From: Streptomyces rishiriensis
Lineage (GTDB): Bacteria > Actinomycetota > Actinomycetes > Streptomycetales > Streptomycetaceae
NCBI RefSeq assembly: GCF_003112535.1
Contig: NZ_BEWA01000021.1
Coordinates: 90,136-154,135 of the forward strand
Length of the DNA stretch: 64,000 nt
Direction: 5' to 3'
Below are positions 33,676 through 42,810 of this stretch, in pieces. Under the pieces are notes generated by a model that worked only from the letters and a program-made list of their open reading frames with translations, was not told the DNA's origin and made no database searches. Within the stretch, counting starts at the first letter, position 1. Each line of letters begins with the position of its first letter. Both the position numbers and the translations under genes were made by a program.

Positions 33676-33956
33676 CGGACCGACGCAACCACATCGACCT
33701 GGAGCCCGACACCGTCGAGCGCGACCTGGTCAAACTCGTCCTGACCGTCGTGGAGTTGCTGCGCCAGCTGATGGAACGGCAGGCGCTGCGCCGCTTCGAC
33801 CAGGGCGATCTGAACGAGGAGCAGGAGGAGCGCATCGGGCTCACCCTGATGCTCCTGGACGACCGCATGACCGAGCTGCGCGAGCGGTACGGACTGCGGC
33901 CCGAGGACCTCAATCTGGACCTCGGGCCGCTCGGACCGCTGCTTCCCCGGGAGTGA
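33672..33956 (+). CDS. gvpK: Gas vesicle protein GvpK
   Basis: Last gene of the operon, 94 aa. IDLEPDTVERDLVKLVLTVVELLRQLMERQALRRFDQGDLNEEQEERIGLTLMLLDDRMTELRERYGL is the highly conserved GvpK helical body, and PEDLNLDLGPLGPLL is its C-terminal signature. It is required for vesicle assembly in other organisms. GTG 33672 is coupled to gvpS. No clean terminator hairpin follows before the opposing small gene. Confidence 0.93.
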   Translation: MTDRRNHIDLEPDTVERDLVKLVLTVVELLRQLMERQALRRFDQGDLNEEQEERIGLTLMLLDDRMTELRERYGLRPEDLNLDLGPLGPLLPRE

Positions 33957-34017
33957 GCCCGTCCGGCGAGAGCCGGCGGCGCTCCCGGCGGAAGCCGGTT
34001 TCACCTCAGTGCTTCGG

Positions 34018-34188
34018 TCACCACCTGTACCATCGCCCCCTGCCTCCCGAGGCAGTGTTTCCGCGGACCAGGAATCCCAGGAGCCACAGGACCAGGACCG
34101 CGAGAGCGATCCACCAGAGCAAATGCAATGCGAATCCGGCACCGAAAAAGATCAGTACCAGCAGCAGCACCAGCAGGATGGGAACCAT
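34018..34188 (-). CDS. Small hydrophobic membrane protein (56 aa)
   Basis: A short gene easily missed by length filters. Two hydrophobic stretches (VPILLVLLLVLIFFGAGF and LLWWIALAVLVLWLLGFLV) are joined by ALH, then a basic VRGNTASGGRGRWYRW tail. AGGAGGT precedes ATG 34188 at good spacing. From memory, a closely similar small hydrophobic protein sits right after gvpK in S. coelicolor, so it may belong to the same stress response. A loose sigma-B-like match (GAAT-N14-GGGAAA) lies upstream on this strand. Function unknown. Confidence 0.8.
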   Translation of the reverse strand: MVPILLVLLLVLIFFGAGFALHLLWWIALAVLVLWLLGFLVRGNTASGGRGRWYRW

Positions 34189-34263
34189 AGTCTTTACCTC
34201 CTGCAGTGCGAGTTTCCCGGATTCGGTGAATCATTCGCCCCGCAATCCCACGGAATGTGCGGA

Positions 34264-35085
34264 TCAGGCGGCTTTTCGGCACAGGATCTCTCCGTGCAGG
34301 ACGGCGAACCAGCCGTCCTCCCGCCGCCCCCACTCCCGCCAGGCCGCCGACACGGCGCGCAGCTGCTCCGTCGTGGCGTGTCCGCCGCGGGTGGCGAGCT
34401 CCGCGTATGCCGAGGCCAGGGTGCGGTCGGCCCACAGGCCGCTCCACCAGTCGCGTTCCTCGGGAGTGCTGAAGGTCCAGGTGGAGGACGAGGCCGTGAC
34501 GTCGGTGAGCCCGGCGGCCAGCGCCCAGGACTTCAGCCGCCGCCCGGCGTCCGGCTCACCGCCGTTGGCACGGGCCACCCGCCGGTACAGGTCCAGCCAG
34601 TCGTCCATGCCGGCGGCGGCGGGGTGCCAGGTCATCGCCGCGTAGTCCGAGTCGCGGACCGCCACGTACCCGCCGGGCCTGGTGACCCGCAGCATCTCCC
34701 GCAGCGCCTGCACGGGATCGCCGACGTGCTGGAGCACCTGATGGGCGTGGACGACGCAGAACGTGTCGTCTGGGTGGTCCAGAGCGTGCACGTCGGCGAC
34801 CGCGAAGTCGACGTTGGTCAGTCCCCGTTCGTCGGCCGTGGCGCGGGCCTGCTCCAGGATCCCGGGGGCGTGGTCGACGCCGGTGACGTGCCCGTCGGGC
34901 ACCAGGGCGGCCAGGTCGGCGGTGATGGTGCCCGGGCCGCAGCCGATGTCCAGGATCTTCATGTGGGGCTTGAGCGAGCCGAGCAGATAGGCCGCGGAGT
35001 TGGCGGCGGTCCGCCAGGTGTGCGAACGCAGCACTGACTCGTGGTGTCCGTGCGTGTAGACGGCGGTCTCCTGGGCTTTCGGCAT
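34264..35085 (-). CDS. Class I SAM-dependent methyltransferase, UbiE-like (273 aa)
   Basis: Opens with YTHGHHESVLRSHTWRTAANSAAYLLGSLKP, the N-terminal lid of this subfamily. Motif I follows as MKILDIGCGPGTITADLAAL with acid in VTGVDHAPGILEQAR. VHAHQVLQHVGDPVQALREMLRVTRPGGYVAVRDSDY is motifs II-III. The C-terminal half has WSGLWADRTLASAYAELA. Homologues in actinobacteria are annotated generally, and the acceptor is not known. ATG 35085 begins 8 bp after a GGGGAGC ribosome site. It is divergent from the histidine phosphatase, and the 247-bp gap holds both promoters. Confidence 0.88.
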   Translation of the reverse strand: MPKAQETAVYTHGHHESVLRSHTWRTAANSAAYLLGSLKPHMKILDIGCGPGTITADLAALVPDGHVTGVDHAPGILEQARATADERGLTNVDFAVADVHALDHPDDTFCVVHAHQVLQHVGDPVQALREMLRVTRPGGYVAVRDSDYAAMTWHPAAAGMDDWLDLYRRVARANGGEPDAGRRLKSWALAAGLTDVTASSSTWTFSTPEERDWWSGLWADRTLASAYAELATRGGHATTEQLRAVSAAWREWGRREDGWFAVLHGEILCRKAA

Positions 35086-35286
35086 GGCTGCTCCCCTTCT
35101 CGACGGACCGGGTCCGGCCCGGCCCCCGGTGACACCACGCTACGCCGACGGCCGCATGGTGAGACAGATCGTTCTGGAATATGGACTGACGTCACGTCAG
35201 ACACGGGCGCCCGCGCAGTCCGTGCGGCCCGGCTGCGCGACGCGGGGGCCCGCGTCCGGGTCCGGGCGCCGCGAGTACCCTGAAGC

Positions 35287-35311
35287 GGCCGTCTCCGGCG
35301 CGGAGACGGCC
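35287..35311 (+). promoter_or_regulatory. Leader stem-loop before histidine phosphatase
   Basis: GGCCGTCTCC (35287-35296) pairs with GGAGACGGCC (35302-35311) around GGCGC, ending 9 bp before the GGAGGG ribosome site of the gene at 35333. It may be an attenuator or a transcript-stabilising hairpin; no ligand is implied. Confidence 0.4.
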
Positions 35312-35332
35312 TCGATACCGGAGGGTCCCCGC

Positions 35333-35992
35333 ATGCGACTGCTGCTCGTCCGCCACGGCCAGACCCCCGCGAACGTGGACTACCTCCTCGACACCGCCGT
35401 CCCCGGCCCCGGACTCACCGAACTCGGCGCACGACAGGCCGCCGCCCTGCCCGAGGCCCTGGCCGACGAGGACGTCGAAGCCCTCTACGTCTCCACCCTG
35501 GTGCGCACCCAGCTCACGGCCGCCCCGCTGGCCGCCGCCCGCGGCCTCGACGTCCTCGTCCGCGACGGGCTCCGGGAGATCTCCGCGGGCGACCTGGAGG
35601 GGCTGCCCGGCGACACGGAGCACGGCGCGCTCTACATGCGCACCGCGTTCGCCTGGGCGGCGGGCGAGACGGACCTGCGCATGCCGGGCGGGGAGAACGG
35701 AGCCGAGTTCCTCGCGCGCTACGACGCCGTGGTCGCCGAGGCCTCGGCGAGCGGTGCGGGGACCGTCGTCCTGGTCGGGCACGGCGCGGCCATCCGCACC
35801 TGGGCGGCGGCCCGAGCGCACAACGTCGACGTCCCCTTCGCCGCGGCGCACCGCCTCGCCAACACCGGCACGGTCGTCCTGGAGGGCTCGCCCGCGGACG
35901 GCTGGAAGGCCCTGTCCTGGGCCGGCGCCACCGTCGCGCCCGCCGGGGACGACGGACCGGCCGGGCAGCCCGTCGAGGGCGCCGGCGGCTGA
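35333..35992 (+). CDS. Histidine phosphatase family protein (219 aa)
   Basis: Phosphoglycerate-mutase-like phosphatase. The catalytic RHG triad is Arg7-His8-Gly9 in MRLLLVRHGQTPANVDYLLD. LYVSTLVRTQLTAAPLAAARGL contains the second conserved Arg, GLREISAGDLEGLPGD the acid loop, and VVLVGHGAAIRTW the second catalytic His. Length fits the family; the substrate could be a phosphosugar or phosphorylated metabolite. ATG 35333 follows GGAGGGTCCCC. Longer in-frame starts give a lead without homology. The last 20 residues (DDGPAGQPVEGAGG) are disordered. Confidence 0.9.
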   Translation: MRLLLVRHGQTPANVDYLLDTAVPGPGLTELGARQAAALPEALADEDVEALYVSTLVRTQLTAAPLAAARGLDVLVRDGLREISAGDLEGLPGDTEHGALYMRTAFAWAAGETDLRMPGGENGAEFLARYDAVVAEASASGAGTVVLVGHGAAIRTWAAARAHNVDVPFAAAHRLANTGTVVLEGSPADGWKALSWAGATVAPAGDDGPAGQPVEGAGG

Positions 35993-36072
35993 CCGGCGGG
36001 CCCGCCCCCCTTTCCGGCCTGCGCCGATATCGGTTTGCCGCGGGCGGCGGACGGCCCGCACAATGCGTCCTC

Positions 36073-37692
<1,620 letters not shown>

Positions 37693-37920
37693 GGCCGGGC
37701 AGCGGGGCCGGGCAGCCCGACGGCCCATGGCTCCTCCTCCACGAGTTCGGTCCGCCGGGCCTCTTCAGCGAGGCTCGGGGGCCCGAATGTTCGTACAGTG
37801 GATGCAGAAAAGCGAGATCTATGACTCCCACCCCGGATGCTGCTCGGGGGCAGTGCCGGTAGTGACTCCGGCGGCGGGTACCCGGACCGTATGGACGACC
37901 ACGACGAGCGGGGCACCACG

Positions 37921-38223
37921 ATGACCGGAGTCGACCCGGACCGGCTGGACGACCAGCAGCTGATGAGAGAGCTGGAGACGATCCACCGCACGCGCCACGA
38001 CACGCTGCTGTACGGCTCGAACGACGCGTTGCGCGCCCACAACGACCGCATGGCCCGGCTGGAGGGCGAGTATCTGCGCCGCAACCCGAGCCGCTTCGTC
38101 TCTCCGGGCCGCACCCGCGAAGGGGCCCGGGAGCGGACCGGCGGGGCGGACGGGCGCGGCCCGGAGGGAGCCCCGGTCGGCAAGTGGGGGCCGGGAGCGA
38201 CGACGGGCCCCGGCGGAGCCTGA
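37921..38223 (+). CDS. DUF6158-like small protein (100 aa)
   Basis: Core VDPDRLDDQQLMRELETIHRTRHDTLLYGSNDALRAHNDRMARLEGEYLRRNPSR is a highly charged helical motif widespread in Streptomyces. A disordered Gly/Arg-rich C-terminus follows. An earlier ATG at 37891 would add ten charged residues; 37921 was chosen because the conserved block begins there. The upstream GGGTACC at 37876 resembles a sigma-B -10 box, but no well-spaced -35 was found. Function unknown. Confidence 0.7.
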   Translation: MTGVDPDRLDDQQLMRELETIHRTRHDTLLYGSNDALRAHNDRMARLEGEYLRRNPSRFVSPGRTREGARERTGGADGRGPEGAPVGKWGPGATTGPGGA

Positions 38224-38255
38224 ACGACGTCCCGCTCCGGCGGAACCCACCGGAG

Positions 38256-38378
38256 CCGTGCCGACGTGAGCCGTGCCTGCGGACGTGAGCCGTGCCCGCG
38301 TGGGCCGTGCCCGCGTGAGCCGTGCCCGCGTGAGCCGTGCCGACGTGAGTCGTGCCCGGGCGAGTGAGTCGTGCGAGA
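38256..38378. repeat. Degenerate 15-bp tandem repeat array
   Basis: About six to seven units of CGTGAGCCGTGCCCG and variants lie between the DUF6158-like gene and a terminator hairpin. Units vary by 1-3 bases and some contain insertions. No coding potential is credible. Copy number may vary. Confidence 0.75.
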
Positions 38379-38429
38379 GGCGAGGGGCCGGTGAGAAACG
38401 CTTTCCGCGTCTCTCACCGGCCCCTCGCC
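38379..38429. terminator. Perfect 18-bp hairpin terminator
   Basis: GGCGAGGGGCCGGTGAGA (38379-38396) is the exact complement of TCTCACCGGCCCCTCGCC (38412-38429), with a 15-nt loop. It lies 17 bp past the PfpI-type stop on the minus strand and also faces the rightward DUF6158-like gene. Confidence 0.88.
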
Positions 38430-38446
38430 GGCGTCCCGGTCGTCCG

Positions 38447-38989
38447 TCAGTCGCCGTGCGCGGCGAACACCCGCAGGTACGCCTCGCAGAACGCCGCCAG
38501 ATCGTCCGGCTTGCGGCTGGTGACGAGCTTGCCGGGACCGCGGCCGCAGATATGCACCTGCTCGTCGACCCAGTCGCCGCCCGCGTTGCGGATGTCCGTG
38601 CGCAGGCTCGGCCACGAGGTCAGCACACGGCCCCGGACGACGTCGGCCTCGATCAGGGTCCACGGGGCGTGGCAGATCGCGGCGACCGGGCGGCCCTGCT
38701 CGAAGAACGCCTTGACGAACGCGACCGCCTTGTCGTCGGTGCGCAGGAAGTCGGGGTTGGCGACGCCGCCCGGCAGAACCAGTCCGCCGAAGGACTCGGC
38801 GGAGACCTCGCCGACCACCTCGTCCACCATGAACGTGTCGGCCTTGTCGAGATGGTTGAAGGCCTGCACCTTGCCCGAGTCGGTCGACACCAGAACGGGT
38901 TCGTGGCCCGCGTCCACCGCCGCCTGCCAGGGCTCGGTGAGCTCGACCTGCTCGACGCCCTCTGGTGCCGTCAGAAACGCGATGCGCAT
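38447..38989 (-). CDS. PfpI/DJ-1-family type 1 glutamine amidotransferase-like protein (180 aa)
   Basis: Class-I amidotransferase-like fold associated with glyoxalase III/deglycase and general stress proteins (YraA/YhbO type). The nucleophile Cys is in VAAICHAPWTLIEADVV. FGGLVLPGGVANPDFLRTD holds the acid residue region, and VSTDSGKVQAFNHLDKADTFMVDE is the typical early block. 180 residues is full length. ATG 38989 follows GGAAAGGAC. It begins 66 bp after the DUF2795 gene on the same strand, so it probably shares that gene's sigma-B-type promoter. Confidence 0.9.
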   Translation of the reverse strand: MRIAFLTAPEGVEQVELTEPWQAAVDAGHEPVLVSTDSGKVQAFNHLDKADTFMVDEVVGEVSAESFGGLVLPGGVANPDFLRTDDKAVAFVKAFFEQGRPVAAICHAPWTLIEADVVRGRVLTSWPSLRTDIRNAGGDWVDEQVHICGRGPGKLVTSRKPDDLAAFCEAYLRVFAAHGD

Positions 38990-39055
38990 GAGGGTTCAAC
39001 GTCCTTTCCGTGTCGTCTTCGTGCCGTCAGGGACGGCCTGCTGCGCCGGGCCGGG

Positions 39056-39436
39056 TCAGCCGCCGGCGCCGACCAGCGCCTCGGCCAGTTGCTGCACATT
39101 GGTGTAGCGGTCCTTGTGCGGCAGCTCCTGCACCGCCTCCACGAGCGCGTCCGGCGCGTTCTCGCGGCGCAGGCCCACCGCCAGCGCGCCCGGTCCGGCG
39201 GGGAACGAGCTCCGTCCCAGGATCCGGGCGAGCTCCAGCCGGACCGTCTCCAGCGACGCCCGGGGGTTTCCCGGCACCACCGGGCCGCCCCAGACCTCGG
39301 GATCGTCCTCGGCGGACGGCTCCGGGTCGTGCCACTCCTCCGTGCGAGTGGGGTGTCCGGACCTCAGCAGGCCCTGCAGTTCGTGCTTCATCTCGTCGTC
39401 CCGGTGCACGCTCAGCCGGTCACTGCCTCGCTGCAT
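39056..39436 (-). CDS. DUF2795-containing protein (126 aa)
   Basis: The C-terminus DALVEAVQELPHKDRYTNVQQLAEALVGAG fits the DUF2795 helical motif. An N-terminal charged part (MKHELQGLLRSGHPTRTEEWHDPEPSAEDDPEVWGG) and a middle helical part (SLETVRLELARILGRSSFP) are typical of Streptomyces versions. ATG 39436 is preceded by GGAGGGCGAG. A sigma-B-type promoter 36-60 bp upstream marks it as a stress gene. DUF2795 proteins have no known activity. Confidence 0.82.
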   Translation of the reverse strand: MQRGSDRLSVHRDDEMKHELQGLLRSGHPTRTEEWHDPEPSAEDDPEVWGGPVVPGNPRASLETVRLELARILGRSSFPAGPGALAVGLRRENAPDALVEAVQELPHKDRYTNVQQLAEALVGAGG

Positions 39437-39471
39437 GTCTCGCCCTCCACAGATCTTCGGGTGGCCACCGC

Positions 39472-39496
39472 GTACCCGAGGAGGACAGGCCGACAC
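39472..39496 (-). promoter_or_regulatory. Sigma-B-type promoter for DUF2795-PfpI unit
   Basis: Read leftward: GTGT (39496-39493), a 15-bp spacer and GGGTAC (39477-39472), a full match to GNNT-N14-16-GGGTAC. The predicted start near 39465 leaves a leader of about 29 nt with GGAGGG. Confidence 0.62.
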
Positions 39497-39575
39497 AAAA
39501 TCACCGCCGGGCTCTTCGAAAAAGCCACTGACCTGGGGTGATGGCCGGGCGGGGAGGTACGGCGAGCCTGCGGGC

Positions 39576-41516
39576 CTACTCGGTCCGCGAGCCCGGCAGG
39601 AACTCCTGCATCTTCGCCATGAAGGCGTGCCGGACCAGGGAGCCCGCGTCGGGCCCGCCCTTCAGGACCGCGGCGGCCGCGGCCCCCAGCTGCTCCCAGG
39701 TGGCGTGCGCCGGAACCGGCGGCACCGTCGGGTCGGTGAGGAACTCCACGACCGCGGGGCCGTCCGCCCCCAGGGCGGCGCGCCACCCGGACTCCACTTC
39801 CCCGGGCGTCTCCACCCGCACCCCGGTGAGTCCCAGGGAGCGGGCGAACGCCGCGTACGGCACGTCGAGCGAGCGCTGCGCCGGGACGGAGGGGACCGCC
39901 GGGTCGTCCTCCGCGTCGTGCGGGTGACGGGCGCCCTGGCCGAGGCCGCGGTCGTTCCACACCGCGACGACCAGCCGCGGGTCCTGCCAGAGGTCCCGGT
40001 ACCTCGCCGCGGTGATCAGCTCCGCGAGCCCGTCCGGCTGCATCGCCCCGTCGCCCACCAGCGCGATCACCGGCCGGTCCGGGTGGGCGAACTTCGCGCC
40101 GATCGCGTACGGCACCGCGCAGCCCGTCGCCGCCAGGGCGCCGGAGAGGGCGCCACGCATGCCGGGCCGCATCGTCAGATGGCGGGCGTACCAGGCCGTC
40201 ACGGAGCCCGAGTCGCAGGCGACGATCGCGTCGGGCGGCAGCAACGCGTCCAGGACGCGGGCCACCTGCTCGGGGTTGACCGGGTCGGCCGACAGCCGCG
40301 ACCTGCGCTCCAGCACCTCGTCCCAGCGCCGTACGTTGTCGCACACGGTCTGGAACCACTCGCGGCCCCGTTCCTCCGCGCGGATCCTCGGGATCAACCG
40401 ACGCAGCGTCTCCCGCACGTCCGCGACGAGCTCCACCTCGTACGGATCGCCCCAGGGATCGCCCGAGGGGTCGTCCGACGGATCGCCGGGGTGATCGTCC
40501 GACGGGCGGCCCAGGAGATCGTCCGACGGACGGCCCGACGCATGATCCGACGCAGGGCGGTGCGGCGGACGGCCCGCCCCGGTCGGGTCCGGTTCGACGT
40601 CGATCCGGACGCTGCGCGCACGGCCCGGTTCCGGCAGGAACCGCGGATGCGCGAACGACGAGCCGATCGTCAACAGGGTGTCGCAGTCGCGCATCAGCTC
40701 GTAGGACGGACGGGTGCCCAGCGGGCCGGCCGTGCCGGTGACGTAGGGGAGTTCGTCGCTGAGGACGTCCTTGCCGAGCAGTTCCTTGGCCACACCCGCG
40801 CCGAGGAGCTCGGCGATCCGCTGTACCTCGGCGGCCGCGCCGGCGGCGCCCCGGCCGACCAGGATCGCCACCTTGTCACCGGAGTTGAGGATCTCCGCGG
40901 CCCTCTCCAACGACTGGGTGGACGGCGCCGCCGTCCCCTCGCCGGGGCCGGCCCCCGCCGGAGCCGCCCCGAAGCCGGCCGGGGGCGCCGGCGGTTCCGC
41001 GGGCTCCGGGCAGCCGAGCTCCAGGACGTCCTCGGGGACCACGACCACGACCGGGCAGCGGCGGGCGTGAGCCGTGCGAAGGGCCCGGTCCAGGACGTCC
41101 GCCAAATCCTGAGGAGCCGTCACCGTCTCCAGGAACTCCGAGGCGACGTCCCCGAACAGCGCGTACGGGTCCGTCTCCGGCCGGTGCGGGTCGTCCCTCC
41201 CCGTGCGTCGACGCCCGACGATCGCCAGGACGGGGACACGGTCCAGCTTCGCGTCGTACAGGCCGCCGAGGAGATGGATCGCGTCGGGCCCCGACGCCGC
41301 CGCGCAGACCCCTGGGATCCCGCCGAACCTGGCGTGGCCCACCGCCTGGAACGCGGACGTCCGGGCGTGCGGCGACCGCACCAGACGCGGCGCGTCCTCG
41401 GTGCGGCCGAAGGCGGCGAGCAGCGCGTCGATGCCGTCGCCGGGGGAGCCGAAGACGTGGCCCACGCCCCAGGCGTGCAGTCGTCTCAGCAGGTGTTCGG
41501 AGACCGTGGCGGTCAT
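39576..41516 (-). CDS. Thiamine-diphosphate enzyme, pyruvate-oxidase/ALS-like, with altered active site (646 aa)
   Basis: Three-domain TPP family. Pyr domain: LLRRLHAWGVGHVFGSPGDGIDALLAAF, then GVCAAASGPDAIHLLGGLYDAKLDRVPVLAIVGR. Middle domain: KVAILVGRGAAGAAAEVQRIAE. PP domain with cofactor motif ALVGDGAMQPDGLAEL...VVAVWNDRGLGQ. The Glu that activates TPP in relatives (the first E of HEE) is Ala here: SPHARTSAF replaces RHEEMAAF. An insertion of about 30 residues rich in PSDD/GDP interrupts the region before VELVADVRETL. Homologues run about 580-600 residues. ATG 41516 follows GGGAGG. Substrate may be pyruvate, but catalysis is uncertain. Confidence 0.85.
   Translation of the reverse strand: MTATVSEHLLRRLHAWGVGHVFGSPGDGIDALLAAFGRTEDAPRLVRSPHARTSAFQAVGHARFGGIPGVCAAASGPDAIHLLGGLYDAKLDRVPVLAIVGRRRTGRDDPHRPETDPYALFGDVASEFLETVTAPQDLADVLDRALRTAHARRCPVVVVVPEDVLELGCPEPAEPPAPPAGFGAAPAGAGPGEGTAAPSTQSLERAAEILNSGDKVAILVGRGAAGAAAEVQRIAELLGAGVAKELLGKDVLSDELPYVTGTAGPLGTRPSYELMRDCDTLLTIGSSFAHPRFLPEPGRARSVRIDVEPDPTGAGRPPHRPASDHASGRPSDDLLGRPSDDHPGDPSDDPSGDPWGDPYEVELVADVRETLRRLIPRIRAEERGREWFQTVCDNVRRWDEVLERRSRLSADPVNPEQVARVLDALLPPDAIVACDSGSVTAWYARHLTMRPGMRGALSGALAATGCAVPYAIGAKFAHPDRPVIALVGDGAMQPDGLAELITAARYRDLWQDPRLVVAVWNDRGLGQGARHPHDAEDDPAVPSVPAQRSLDVPYAAFARSLGLTGVRVETPGEVESGWRAALGADGPAVVEFLTDPTVPPVPAHATWEQLGAAAAAVLKGGPDAGSLVRHAFMAKMQEFLPGSRTE
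40448..40580. repeat. In-frame minisatellite coding PSDD/GDP repeats
   Basis: Degenerate units around GATCGTCCGACGG (6 to 8 copies) fall inside the TPP-enzyme gene and keep its reading frame. They encode an Asp/Pro/Ser/Gly-rich loop (GRPSDDLLGRPSDDHPGDPSDD) absent in relatives. Confidence 0.75.
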
Positions 41517-41816
41517 GAACGGGACCTCCCTGACAGGGGAAGAAGCGGAAATGCGGGGGTCGGCCGTGCACGGGCACGGGTGACCGCGCAGGCCGTCCGA
41601 AAACCTGGGGGGTGTTTGGAGGAGTGAGCCGGGGACGGGCGCAGCCCCAGTGCTTCGGACCGGAGGCACGTGCGGTGACCCGGTCGCCGTCACCCGCATG
41701 GGGGTGCCCGTCCCGCCAATGGCGTCCGGCCGCGCGCGGCCCGGGCCCCCTCGGGCTGTGATGGCTGTGGGGCGGTGACGCCCCGCCCCGCAGCCACCGG
41801 CCGAAGGAGCCGTCCC
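41517..41816. other. 300-bp divergent promoter region
   Basis: Separates the leftward TPP enzyme from the rightward secreted protein. It contains a bulged stem near 41762-41796 (GGGGCG-GTGA-CGCCCC core within TGGCTG...CAGCCA) in the leader of the secreted protein. GGTGAC-N9-GTCACC also occurs at about 41674-41694. I found no good sigma-B or SOS site and no gene. Confidence 0.4.
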
Positions 41817-42563
41817 ATGGGTCGCACCGCCCACTTCCTCTCCGCTCTGGCCGTGGCCGGCGCCGTCCTGGTCGCCGTCGGTCCGGCCGCCTCCGCGGAC
41901 CCGGCGGCGGAGGTCAGCCCGGGCAGCGTCGCCCCCGGCGGCAGCGTCAGCGTGTCCGTCGCCTGCGGTCCTCTCACCGCCCCCGCGCCCGAGAGCCTCG
42001 ACGCCACGTCGCAGGCGTTCGCCGAGGGCACCGTCAAACTGAGCAAGGTCCCCGGCGACGACGCGCAGGCGGAGACCGCCTACCGGGGCACCGCTCAGAT
42101 CGCCGCCGCCGCCGATCTGGAGGCCGGCCCGGACACGGCCGGGCCGGACGCCGCCTGGACCGTCGACGGCACCTGCCCGGCCGCGGCCGGCGCCCAGGGC
42201 AAGCGCTGGAGCGCCACCCTGGAGGTCGGACACGGCACGACGCAGCCGTGCGCGGCGACGACCGCCGGGGCGTCCTGTGCCACCGGCCGGCCGTGCCCGC
42301 AGGCCCCCGGCGCCTCCCAGCCGCACTCCGACGCCTGCTCCACCGCCCGGCCGTGTGCCCGGCCCGAGCCGTTGCAGCACGGCGCCGCCTCCGAGGAGGC
42401 CTCCTGCGCCCCGGCGACCGTCGACCACGGCGTACAGGCCGGCGAGGGCGGCGCCTTCACCGACTCCGTGCCCGCGCTGGTCGCCGGCGGAGTGCTGATC
42501 GCCGGCGCGTTCGGCGCCGCCGTGCACCGACTGCGCCGCCGGGCCCCCGCGGGTGACGCCTGA
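41817..42563 (+). CDS. Secreted, membrane-anchored Cys-rich protein (248 aa)
   Basis: Signal peptide MGRTAHFLSALAVAGAVLVAVGPAASADP with likely cleavage after ASA. An Ig-like beta-domain follows (VSPGSVAPGGSVSVSVACGP; AYRGTAQIAAAADLEAG; WTVDGTCP), then a 60-residue stretch rich in Cys, Thr, Pro and Ala. It ends with a transmembrane helix (SVPALVAGGVLIAGAFGAAVH) and an Arg tail (RLRRRAP). There is no LPxTG, so the anchor is the helix and not a sortase. ATG 41817 follows GAAGGAG. Conserved in Streptomyces as a surface protein of unknown role. Confidence 0.8.
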   Translation: MGRTAHFLSALAVAGAVLVAVGPAASADPAAEVSPGSVAPGGSVSVSVACGPLTAPAPESLDATSQAFAEGTVKLSKVPGDDAQAETAYRGTAQIAAAADLEAGPDTAGPDAAWTVDGTCPAAAGAQGKRWSATLEVGHGTTQPCAATTAGASCATGRPCPQAPGASQPHSDACSTARPCARPEPLQHGAASEEASCAPATVDHGVQAGEGGAFTDSVPALVAGGVLIAGAFGAAVHRLRRRAPAGDA

Positions 42564-42594
42564 CCGCGGCGGACGGGCGGCCCCGGCCCGCGGT
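42563..42594 (+). terminator. Weak hairpin after secreted protein
   Basis: ACCGCGG (42563-42569) pairs with CCGCGGT (42588-42594), with GC-rich internal sequence that can extend the stem imperfectly. It overlaps the stop codon of the secreted protein. Confidence 0.35.
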
Positions 42595-42810
42595 GTGACC
42601 GGCGCAACGCGAGCGGGCGGTCATGGGGTGCGTCCCCACCGGGTACTCACCCCCCAGGGGCACGATCCGCCTCGTACGAGGGTCCGGCCCCCTGCGAGCG
42701 CCGAGTCCCGTACGGGACGTCACGCACCACGCGCCCCGCGTGCCGTCTTGCGGCCGGGACGGCACAGGGCACCGAGCACGGCACCAGGGACGGACTGCGC
42801 GGAGGACGCG

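Noticed and set aside
34001..34447. A 148-codon leftward frame spanning the small hydrophobic gene
   Set aside because: It is in a different frame from the 56-residue hydrophobic protein, which has a strong ribosome site and typical membrane-protein composition.
42631..42660. Sigma-B promoter with GGGTAC at 42641-42646
   Set aside because: No GNNT at 14-16 bp and the next gene starts 165 bp away.
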